NCBI GenBank assembly: GCA_905397405.1
Contig: CAJPVJ010000317.1
Location: forward strand, 1 to 28,341
From: Oppiella nova
Lineage: Eukaryota > Arthropoda > Arachnida > Sarcoptiformes > Oppiidae
Direction of reading: 5' to 3'
Length of the DNA: 28,341 nt
This document shows positions 9,810 to 19,173 of this stretch, in pieces (the stretch's first letter is position 1; every line of letters starts with the position of its first letter). Under the pieces are notes generated by a model that ran no database searches, was not told where the DNA came from, and was given only the letters and a program-made list of their open reading frames with translations. Made by a program: the position numbers and the translations under genes.

Positions 9810-11173
9810 CTAATCTTTCGCTTCGGCTTTAATGGTCGGACGTCTGAGTTTAGCCTCAAATGGTCTGGTCGTGGGTTTGCGTAACGGCTTCTCGCATAAG
9901 ACTTGGATCTCATTCCTGTCTTCGGGCGTGAGTTCAGTGTTTCTAAGACATCGAGTGATCGCTGAATCATTATTCTCTCCCCTCATGTTTGCCTCCTTTT
10001 GTATGAGTTTGTGGTAATCCACGTATTCCTCCACTGAATGCAAACTCTTATAAATGCGATCGCGAGTCAGCCCTTCGCCACCTCTGGCACGGCCGCCATT
10101 TGTCTCCGATTTAATCTCTGGTTTGGTCTCCAATTTGATCTCAGGTTTGATCTCTGGTTTGATGGAAACGCTGCGCGAGTTGTCTTCCGACCAGAAACTT
10201 ATCGTCAGATTTGGCCGAAAGTGAGACCAAAAGTACCGCGACGTCGGGTCTCGAGTGGGCGCCGGCTCTGGCGGCGACTCCGGAGGAATGGGACCTTCAT
10301 TTTGGTGGTTCTGTATATTCTGAACCCTCATTGTGTAGAAGCGTTTCCTCTGATACTTCGACAGCTTCTGCAGAGCACTCGTATCCATAGGATTGGACGC
10401 TTCCATCAACTGTTCGGCGGTCTTAATGTCCATCTCATAGACGCTGATGAATGGCTTGTCGTACACCGATTTGGTGGACCACTCGTCCATCACTTTGCGC
10501 TCACTTTTGACGGCTTTCTCTTCTGAACCATTCATTCAAATAGACGTCAATTCGTGGCAATAATTGTCACTATATTTGGTTACCTTTTGTGACCACACTT
10601 TCGAGACCACTCGTCCATCACTTTGCGCTCACTTTTGACGGCTTTCTCTTCTGAACCATTCATTCAAATAGACGTCAATTCGTGGCAATAATTGTCACTA
10701 TATTTGGTTACCTTTTGTGACCACACTTTCGGCCAAATCATTGCCATTCGTGTCGAATAAGTGGAGCTTTGGTTTGACATCTGGTTTGACGTCTGGTTTG
10801 ACACCAAAAACCAATTACCAGTCAATCACTCATCAAAACAATACAAACCAATGTCCGGCTCTTCCGGTTTGATGGCTATTGGATTAGCTCTTGGATAGCC
10901 ATTCATCTGCTGGACGACGGCCAACACGACCGACCCATTGGACGGACACTCGACGACATGGACGTGGAGGTCGTCCTTCAGTACGCGATGGCTGTCATTG
11001 AATGGACAGACAGTCCATCGGTCCCTCTCTGTTCGGTCCATCAGGTCGTAGCAATGGGTCACATGAATGGCATACCTGTGCCTCTTCATGGTGTGCGACC
11101 TATTGTATGGACACCTCTTGAGGCCCAACGCCGACAGCTGTCTGTCCGACAAGTCGTTGAAATTGATGGCCAT
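9810..11173 (-). CDS. GTSF1/Asterix-like protein: two CHHC zinc fingers and a long psi-KxE-rich tail
   Basis: Three minus-strand exons: 11173-10849, 10792-10712 and 10522-9810, all joined in phase 1, giving 372 residues. Residues 21-41 and 56-76 both fit C-x5-H-x9-H-x3-C exactly (CPYNRSH.., CPFNDSH..), the U11-48K/CHHC finger pair that defines GTSF1. GTSF1 proteins are PIWI cofactors; the first finger binds RNA and the tail contacts PIWI. Known members are about 160-170 residues, so this one is more than twice that length. The tail carries (I/V)KP(E/D) repeats in every exon and psi-K-x-E/D sites starting at 101, 110, 140, 256, 260, 264, 272 and 366. It also has an aromatic patch (YFW..SFW, about 232-246) and a proline-rich stretch. 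Exons 2 and 3 are predicted only from splice sites and frame. Exon 3 could alternatively be a separate gene starting at 10535. Finger identity is strong; the full-length model is moderate. Confidence 0.72.
10477..10731. repeat. exact 128-bp-period tandem duplication across GTSF1-like intron 2
   Basis: 10477-10603 equals 10605-10731 (127 identical bases, offset 128, one odd base at 10604). Each copy holds the end of exon 2, intron 2 (61 bp) and the start of exon 3. Splicing from the donor at 10711 to the acceptor at 10523 removes one copy and keeps the protein intact, so the gene survives whether or not the duplication is real. Confidence 0.97.
10793..10848 (-). other. intron 1 of the GTSF1-like gene
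   Basis: 56 bp, GTTTGT..AACCAG on the minus strand. Splicing is phase 1 and yields ..KPEEPDI-DVKPDVKPK.., continuing the same KP(E/D) periodicity. Without splicing the frame stops at 10826. The donor is weak and the acceptor sits inside a 12-bp repeat unit, so the precise acceptor could shift by one unit. Confidence 0.5.
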
Positions 11174-11251
11174 TTGTATTGATTGTCACTTTGGGATCAA
11201 ATTCACGCAAACAGTCGACAAACGAATGACAAAAATGGAAACCATTTGGCG

Positions 11252-11261
11252 ATCACATGAC
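11252..11261. promoter_or_regulatory. E-box/M-box-like motif upstream of the GTSF1-like gene
   Basis: ATCACATGAC on the plus strand is the same 10-mer as the reverse complement of 9322-9331. It lies about 80 bp upstream of the GTSF1-like start codon in a locally GC-richer stretch. Shared control of the two genes is inferred. Confidence 0.35.
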
Positions 11262-11489
11262 ACACGACCCCCGGGTTGGCCCCCCGACCACTCAAACCCA
11301 GTGACACCCCCTTCACAACTAACAGTACAACCCTTGCCATCAATTCATATATACTGTACTCTTATGTCATATTTTGTGACATTATTTCGAGTAAATGTTA
11401 TAAAGTTTTAAATGTTTTTTATTTATATTGAATGCAGTCTTAAATACAATGTGTTTATTGATTACAGTATTGTTGACCCAAACCCCCCC

Positions 11490-11748
11490 TAAACCCGGAC
11501 CCATGTGTTGTCAAATAGGGTCACAAACAGCTTACGTAACACTTTTGAAACATTTCGCTAGTCTTACAGTTCTTACAGTTTATCAAATCTAATGTTTTAG
11601 TCTAAAAGTAATTGAATTAAACCCGGACCCATGTGTTGTCAAATAGGGTCACAAACAGCTTACGTAACACTTTTGAAACATTTCGCTAGTCTTACAGTTC
11701 TTACAGTTTATCAAATCTAATGTTTTAGTCTAAAAGTAATTGAATTAA
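11490..11748. repeat. exact 128-bp-period tandem duplication, intergenic
   Basis: 11490-11620 equals 11618-11748 (131 identical bases, offset 128). It is the third duplication in under 3 kb with precisely the same period, although the sequences are unrelated. Confidence 0.97.
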
Positions 11749-12516
11749 CATTATTTTTACTATTAAAAGCCTATATTTAAAGTAATTATTTAGAAATAAT
11801 GGGAATAATAATATTTAGGTATTTACAGTACTGATGTTTTAGTTCACTATACTAGTGTCAAGTTATGTCATCAAATAAAATTAAACTTTTTTGTCAAAAC
11901 TTCCAAACTTTAAAATTGGACCAAATATTGAGAGAGAAAACAAAATTCATTAGAAATTGAAAGCAATTTATAGGTTTTCACTGATTTGAGCCTCTAATAC
12001 AAGCATTAATGTTTAAAAATTTGTTTTACAGATTAACATCCAGGTTTTATTTACAATGGTAGTTTGCAGTACAAGTGTCCGATAATACCCTTTATTATAA
12101 AATTCTTGATTTTCAATCCATGGTTTGTGTTGAAGTCAATAACCCATTAATAGGGCCAAATAATTGGAGGCAAAAATATTTTATTAAAAGTATAGGGTGT
12201 CACATTGCATTACAACTAATATTAATACTTTATACAATATGCTTTCAAATCACATGAAATACTTTGTAAACATCTCACACAAAATAAGTCATAAGATTGT
12301 CTTATCAATACTGAACACACTTTACTTTCATATAAAACCTGTTTAATGCAGTAGTTTTGTACCTGTACACCTGCAATTATTTGGGCCTACCCATTAATCT
12401 ATTAACACAATAAATGGTCAATAAAAATGCACTCAACCCACCATAACTGACCATCACTTTGATAGGTTCATCACTTTTTAATCTCTAAGAAGTCATTGAC
12501 TGTCTTGAGGTTAGGG

Positions 12517-12524
12517 TATAAAAA
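12517..12524 (+). promoter_or_regulatory. TATA box of the TIL gene
   Basis: TATAAAAA preceded by AGGG, 77 bp upstream of the chosen ATG at 12601. Transcription would start near 12545-12550, at or just past the upstream in-frame ATG at 12544. This favours 12601 as the real start. Confidence 0.65.
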
Positions 12525-12600
12525 GATCTGCGAAAACATTTTTATGAAAACTATTTCATTTTCCATCACTAACTTATTTCTCACCAAACTTGTCATCAAA

Positions 12601-13918
12601 ATGTTATCCTTATTGATATTAAGTTCACTATTTGGTGTATTACTGGCTGATACGAATGGGCCGGTATTATCGAGTAGACAGGCCGTTGTCGATGACATCC
12701 TGGCCCGAGTCAACGTAGTCCGGGCCCAACAACGCAATAGTAACCAGGATAGAGGTATTGTATATACAAATTGATTGTTAAACTAAACATTAATCACGTT
12801 TTCATGCCATTAGTTAAAGTAGAAGTAGAAGAGGTGGTGGTCGTGACGCCGGAGCACAAGTGCGGACACAATGAGGTCAGCCATCAATAGTTTATTTAAT
12901 TAAATTTTAAATCTAATAACAATTTCCTATCGTATGGCAGATGATCAGCGATTGCGTGACCCCGTGTCAGCCCACGTGTGAGTTGCCGAACCAACTGCCC
13001 TGTCCTGAGTTTAGCGCCAGAAACCAAAGGCCGGGTCAAGACGACCACCCGGTTATCATCGTAATCAATGACAAACAGTCGAGCAATGATCACCGCAACC
13101 CACCCCCTCCTTGTCACTCGGGCTGTGTCTGCGCCCATGGGTTTGTCAGAAGCGAATTCGGGGCCTGTATTCCCAAAAGTGATTGTCCGGGTCAGTGCTA
13201 TACTCCTTACAAATCTTACTTTTAAATGATCCCTTATTTTTCACTAACACTATTGATACCCAAATTGATAGCAATATGTAAACCGCACTCGCATTTCGAG
13301 AAGTGTGGGCCCAGATGTCAGCCCACGTGCGAGTTCGCCGAACCCCGGGGTCTATCGATATGCACGCGGGATAAGGACGTGTGTGTCAGCGGCTGCTTCT
13401 GCGACGCCGGTTATGTCAAAGACATCCGAACCGGTCTTTGCGTCAAACCCACCGATTGCTGTAAGGATTGCCTCAAAACAAATCAAATATCATTTAACAA
13501 TAAACTAAAATACATTACCTATTGATTTGTTACAATTATAGCGCAAATATGTCCGGAAAATGAACACTACAGCGATTACGGAGACTCGTGTGCACCCACC
13601 TGTCAACACCCGCACGTCGATTGGCATAAGTGCAAGAACTATACCGTAGTACTTCCCGGCTGTTACTGCAACCAGGGTTTCATACGCGACTGGGACACCA
13701 AGAAGTGTGTGCGAGAGTACGACTGTCCACCCAAGACGTGTCCCGTTCACGAGGAGTGGTATAAATGCAAGCCATGCACTCCTCACTGCACTGAACCCAA
13801 GCGTGTCTGTCCGCAAGTGTGCCGATCCGGCTGTGACTGTAAGCGAGGTCTCTATCGGGATGTCAAGAGTGGTAAATGTCTGCCATTCTGCGAGTGCCCC
13901 CACTTTCACCAACACTAG
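12601..13918 (+). CDS. secreted protein with four TIL (trypsin-inhibitor-like) cysteine-rich units
   Basis: Five exons, 12601-12754, 12814-12875, 12941-13190, 13272-13460 and 13542-13918, all with GT..AG introns of 59-81 bp; 343 residues. Residues 1-16 form a signal peptide ending ..GVLLA. A short linker leads to four TIL units at about 68-154, 158-218, 222-280 and 285-337. Units 1, 2 and 4 carry the ten TIL cysteines; unit 3 has eight. TIL domains usually inhibit serine proteases through the loop between cysteines 5 and 6, or act as structural modules in secreted proteins. Unit 1 has a 36-residue insert in that loop (between C93 and C130); unit 2 has the usual six. Unit 2 sits on its own phase 1-1 exon, the layout that permits exon shuffling. 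Candidate poly(A) signals are ATTAAA at 14005 and AATAAA at 14061. The family is certain; the target is unknown. Confidence 0.88.
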
Positions 13919-14060
13919 AGTCTTATTCTTTGACCACTTTTTATTTATTTATAGATATTTTTACTGTTCACTCAAACATATCATTAATTATTTTTAAAAA
14001 CTCAATTAAAACACAGTAAACATTATAACTAAGATTTATTTTGTATAATGGTTTATTTTT

Positions 14061-14066
14061 AATAAA
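14061..14066 (+). terminator. candidate polyadenylation signal of the TIL gene
   Basis: AATAAA about 143 nt after the stop codon, followed by T-rich sequence. A variant ATTAAA at 14005-14010 is closer and could be used instead. Confidence 0.5.
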
Positions 14067-14659
14067 TTGTTTACTTATCTGAAAGTGTGTCTGAAACGCA
14101 AAGTTTAAAAACTTTATAATTTTATTTATGTTCACAACAGTCTAGCAAATTCATGGGTTTTTTACACTCTTGTATTAGTACTTATTGGTGGCCACTGAAT
14201 AAATGGCAAACCATTTGTCTGCTGATCTACTTTTTGCCATTTAGTGGCCATAAATTCATATTGAACTCAATCTTCATTACAGTTACAGTAGTGTGATATC
14301 CACTCAAAAGTTACTTAAATATCCTTCAATTGAGGTTGACTTCACTATTTCTCTTTATATATTAGTATTTCTTTTTACTTAAAAATATTGCAATAAAAGA
14401 TCGATTTCAGTGAAATTCTGAGACTGAATATGGATGTGCTTTCAGACATTACCCATTCAATAGTTAATACTAATCCCATATTTACTCCCTCTTGTCTATC
14501 ATCTATAAGGTGTCCATGTTTTGTACGCTACTTATTACATTTGTATACCAAATCTACAAAAATGTGATAAACATTAACAATGTGGATTTAATTTGTAAAG
14601 AATTGCACATGCAATATTTATAGTATCAGTATATTGTACAAGTGCTGTACTGTATAATA

Positions 14660-14675
14660 TACAGTGTACACTGTA
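14660..14675. repeat. 16-bp perfect palindrome
   Basis: TACAGTGTACACTGTA is its own reverse complement. It is flanked by further TACTGTATA / ACAGTATAT words, making a nested palindromic patch from about 14648 to 14683. Confidence 0.8.
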
Positions 14676-16326
14676 CAGTATATTCATATTCCAATAAACA
14701 GTTCATTGATTTTGACATAATTTTCGAGAATAAAAGTTTTTTATTGTCACAAATCCATTACATATGAATTCTTTGCAAATGAATCACTATTCAGAATAAT
14801 GTACAGAAGGTTTATTTAATTGAAATTTTTACTTTTCATTTACTCCTTTAATAACAGAAATTATTACTTTGTGTCCGTAACTAATAAAAATATATAATTG
14901 TTTTAAACATTTTCGCCAACATATGCCATATGTGTCGGAGGAGTCATTCATACGATTTTAATCTATTATATGATTTGAATATTAATTACTATTTTCTGAA
15001 AGATATATAATTTAGAGATATATTCACTACACCCGCGCACTGATAGCTATTTTCAATTAGCAAACATTAATTCATTGTACAATACATGCCATCAAATATT
15101 TATACATTTTTATACTTTTAGAGACAACAGTATTAATATTGCGGGCAATAGTACAATGAATACGAAACATTTATAAACATTATTACAATTTGATATGTCT
15201 TTTGTCATCTCTATTGATAAGTCAGATGTACTCTACAATACTGTACAATAGGCTATACTTTAGTGAATATATCCTTTTATATTAAGCTTTGATATGAGAT
15301 TTGTTGTGACTTAAGGCACTGAATAGGAATAGCAGTGAATATCTCTTACATTACTTTATCGCTAGAATACGACATAAAAGTAATACAATTGCAGATAAAT
15401 AGCATCAACTCCTTAAGCCTTAAGTCGAAACAATTTATTTAATTTGTTTGCAAAACTTAACGTGTTTTTGAACTGAATATTAGAGTTTATTTAAATAATA
15501 AAGATATAAATTATGAATAAAGATTTTAAAATAATAAAACACTAAACTTTTTAAGTTCATTTTCTTTTTCGTTAAGTTTGGTTTAAATAAAGGATTCAAT
15601 TTATTTATCTTTTTAATAAAATTCTTAATTTATAATCATTATCGTGTAATAATTTAAGACATGATACAAATGCCAAATCTATTAAATTCTTTAAAAACAT
15701 ATAAAGCCCTTAATAATGGAAAAATTTTATAATTACCAGAATAAGTTATTTTTATATTTATTTCTTCTTTATTGATATTGTTTTATCGATAGATTTAAAG
15801 CATGGTTATTTTTGTTTGAACTCAATATACAGAATATCACATGAGTTTCTACTTTTATAATTTAATTACAACAGTATATACCAGAGTTTGTGCCAAAAAC
15901 TAAAATATAAATAATTTTTGGTTTTATTTTCAACAAAGTGCTAAAACTCACAGTGAATTACTAGTAATAAAATGTTAATTTGTAGATACTAAATAAAAAT
16001 TCAAATATACGATAATATGTTACTATATATTCATATAATAACTTGCGTTAGATTTACAATGAATGCAAATTTATATAAAATTATATCTCACAACTTAACA
16101 AAATAAAACACCACCATAAAATATAACATAATACCGTACTGTTTAATACAAGTATTTATTGTTGTGTTAGATTTAATGAAAAATGCTAATCATATAAACT
16201 AATAATCTGACCATTATACCGGCAAAACTGAGTACTTGACTATTAAGTGACTTTGTAACTTGTTGGTTTATTATAACTAGATGAATTCTAGAAGTCATGT
16301 TAAACATTATAATACAATTGTTATAA

Positions 16327-16479
16327 GGGGTCATTCAATAAGTATGTACGCAAAAATTTGTCTAAAAATTGACCCCCTCCCCCAACATGCCCCTCGTACA
16401 TAGGACTTTAACATTGTGTACGCATGCCTTGGCTGACCCCCCTCCCCACCCTCTGCGTACGTACTTATTGAATGAGCCC
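16327..16479. mobile_element. PIF/Harbinger-like MITE (153 bp)
   Basis: The left end GGGGTCATTCAATAAGTA continues TGTACGCA. The right end is its reverse complement with two or so differences (..TGCGTACGTACTTATTGAATGAGCCC), giving terminal inverted repeats of about 25 bp. TAA directly flanks both ends (16324-16326 and 16480-16482), matching the 3-bp TWA target duplication of PIF/Harbinger elements, whose repeats also begin with G runs. The interior is C-rich on the plus strand and noncoding. Confidence 0.75.
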
Positions 16480-16658
16480 TAAACATACTTTACTTGAAAT
16501 AAGCTCTTAATAAGCCTTCCCTTTCCTGTAATAACTAAAGTTTTTATTTGTTGAATAAACTTTTACTTCACTATAAAGTACACCAATTTTGTTGCCTAAC
16601 ACTTGATGTAAAGACTTTTTATTTTTGTTTGATTTCACTTCAAAGTCAAATTTATATG

Positions 16659-16682
16659 GAGAGAGAGAGAGAGAGAGAGAGA
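16659..16682. repeat. (GA)12 microsatellite
   Basis: 24 bp of pure GA, the first long tract after the gene-bearing interval. Confidence 0.95.
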
Positions 16683-17404
16683 CGTTTTATATAAAATATC
16701 GTAAACTTCAAAATCGTTGAGACTTTAGATTCTTTCTAAAACAACGATAAGTGAAGGGAAAGATTTTTCACTCAATCATTGAGCCCTCAGACCAACCAAT
16801 CATTGCTATTGTGTTGTGTTGTCCTGTCTTTTAACGTTTGAACCCAAAGAGCAAAAAAAATCTTATCGATTGATTTAACTCTCAATAGAGTGACTAAATA
16901 TATAAATGACTTTTAAATATATATCAACTATTTTTTATATATACTGTAATATATGTGATGTAATATATTGCATTTAAAACTCGTAATCATTTGTCTTTAA
17001 ATAATGTACAAAAAGACTAATAATTTTGGCGTAAAATTAGGATTTATATCATTTTATAGCTAATATTGATTATAGTGTGTTCAAAAATAACTTATTCATC
17101 ACTTTTAATACAAACATTTTTAGGATAATATTTAATTTTAAGGCAAAATTTTAATCAACGTCTGAATGAGATTTTAAATTCAAAAATTTTCATCAAAAAT
17201 CTCTTTATTATTGATTAATACATAATAAGTGAAAAGCATTTTCGTTGATAACGCACAGGGAATGGAGGGTTTGATCTGAATATGAGTTGGCTTTTGAATA
17301 CAGAAAATATTATAATATTTTGTTTGATTACTTCTCATGTCTTTGTTGTTAAGCAAAGTTTGCATTTGTTAGAGAATAATAGTTTTCAGTGAAATAATAA
17401 ATAC

Positions 17405-17405
<1 letters not shown>

Positions 17406-17439
<34 letters not shown>
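17406..17439. repeat. (TC)17 microsatellite
   Basis: 34 bp of pure TC in AT-rich DNA. Confidence 0.95.
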
Positions 17440-17442
<3 letters not shown>

Positions 17443-18539
17443 ATACATTATACACTGTAGTGTACATTATATACTGTTTTATATAAAGATTTCTATACAA
17501 TATCTATCCTTACGCTCGACTTAATTCAAAATTTTCTTTCACTTTAAAGCAAAGTTTGTCTTCTTTTCTATAGTCGAGAGAAAAGTTTTATAAACCATAC
17601 CATCGTTTTAGTCCTCCATTCGTATGCAATAAATTACAAACTACTCTATAAATGGAGAAAATTCAAAGTATTGTAAATGAGAATTCATTATTTCAATTGC
17701 TTTACGAAATGTTATCATTCACTCATCCATTTATGATATAACTCTACCAGTTCATATAATTCCTATTATCATTAACAGTTAGTCAAATCATTAGAAAATA
17801 AAATTCACATTTTACATTGTAAATAATGATTATAAAACAGATAAATACTAATCAGATAATTATAAAAAATGTTTACCATATAAAATTAAATTTTTTCACT
17901 AGATTTTGCAATGTTAATAATTAATTTTAATCTTCACAAAACAAATGATTATAATCTATAAATACCTTGGTTTTACCAATTAAAAGTTGATTTCAGAAAT
18001 ATTTTATACAAATTGAATAAAATTAACATTCCTACTTATATGTCATTTATAGCAAAATAGATACGATACAGAATAAGCCATAATTAAAACAGTTGTGTCC
18101 AAAACACTGTATTTATTGGTCATCAAAATAAAAGCCACATATAAAGAGATATCATAAATATTTCATTGAATGCACAGAAAATCATAAAAGTGTTGTTACA
18201 TCGAAAGCATCATAAAATGAGGACAACTTTTATATTTGTTAAATAACTCAATAAATTAGTGTATTTATTATTTAATACTTTATACCCTATATCTGTGTAT
18301 TACCACAAGTCTGTATGTAAGCCACGATTGACTTTTTTGGGCTCAAAAGCTTGTTGTTGTTGTAGTCATTGTGTTTGTGGGCATTGTTTTGGTTCTTCAT
18401 ATCAATTATCGGTTCAAAATAAATGTTTGGCGCAAATGAATGACTGCTTTCTCTAAATGCGAGCCATAAGGACATAAGGAGTGCATTGGCATCACTCACA
18501 TGCCATTCACTAATGTGTTGTGAAATGCCTTTCAATGCC

Positions 18540-18541
<2 letters not shown>

Positions 18542-18581
<40 letters not shown>

Positions 18582-18639
18582 ATTCACAAATACAATCACT
18601 TAACTCATGAGGTGAGAGAGAGAGAGAGAGAGAGAGAGA
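18542..18639. repeat. opposed (CT)17 and (GA)13 tracts forming an inverted pair
   Basis: Pure CT at 18542-18575 and pure GA at 18614-18639 lie 38 bp apart and are complementary. The single strand could fold into a stem of about 26 bp. Confidence 0.95.
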
Positions 18640-19173
18640 CTAACGGAAAAGAGAGTCATTGAATGGATGAGAAATGAAACGAAGAGATGATTCCTTTTTA
18701 TTGTATGTATTGATCATCTTTACGATCAAAAGGAGGAATAGACGGCAATATTCGGCACTCTTGAGCCAATAAAAGCGAGTATTGCACTCATTATATGGTC
18801 AAGTGCTCAATGAGTGTCTCAATGAGTGCTCACTATTAACTTGTTTGCGTCCAACAAATAATTTGGACCATAAGTTACAAACATATTCTTATATATATTT
18901 ACTTTTGTCTTCGTTTCTATGTTTAGCTAATTATTTGGTTTTAAGACAAGAATTCACAGAATAAATACAAACACTTTTATCCTAACGATTATTATAGCAA
19001 TTCATTTAATAGAGATCTGTTTATATCATTTCAATAAAGTATTATTACACCAGCTTACATTATATTGAAATACAATAACAGTATAAACAAATATAAAAAC
19101 AATTTGTTAAATATATTATAAACATCGAATCGAAATTAAAATTAAAAAATTATTTATAAATATAAATAATATT

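Larger units (their letters stand above)
11174..12516. other. divergent intergenic region between the GTSF1-like and TIL genes
   Basis: It holds the GTSF1-like promoter side (GC-richer, 11174-11340), then AT-rich DNA with a third exact 128-bp tandem duplication, then the upstream region of the TIL gene. No frame here has recognisable protein features. I see no RNA gene. Confidence 0.6.
13919..16326. other. AT-rich noncoding DNA downstream of the TIL gene
   Basis: It begins with the TIL 3' UTR (poly(A) signals at 14005 and 14061). The remainder has no coding frame of note. It includes a 16-bp perfect palindrome at 14660-14675 within a run of related TACTGTA/TACAGTA words. Confidence 0.65.
16483..19173. 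other. AT-rich noncoding DNA with four GA/CT tracts
   Basis: No frame has protein features. It contains (GA)12 at 16659, (TC)17 at 17406, and an opposed pair (CT)17 and (GA)13 at 18542 and 18614. The stretch 18310-18540 is less AT-rich and more complex than its surroundings, but I cannot assign it. Confidence 0.65.

Noticed and set aside
9770-9970. Minus-strand frame of 66 codons overlapping the end of the GTSF1-like gene
   Set aside because: It is an alternate frame of exon 3 with no features of its own; its codons shadow the longer frame that continues the KPE-rich tail.
10523-10535. Separate gene starting at the ATG at 10535
   Set aside because: The ATG lies inside the predicted intron 2. 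Splice sites in matching phase and the shared KP(E/D) repeats favour exon 3 of the GTSF1-like gene. It is kept as an alternative, not as a feature.
12496-12600. Longer N-terminus for the TIL protein from upstream in-frame ATGs (12496, 12544)
   Set aside because: The TATA box at 12517 places transcription start near 12545, and the ATG at 12601 begins a clean signal peptide.
18259-18456. Small cysteine-rich plus-strand frame (CCCCSHCVCGHC)
   Set aside because: The cysteines come from a short TTGTTGTTGTTG-type run. There is no signal peptide or conserved spacing, and the frame opens in AT-rich sequence.
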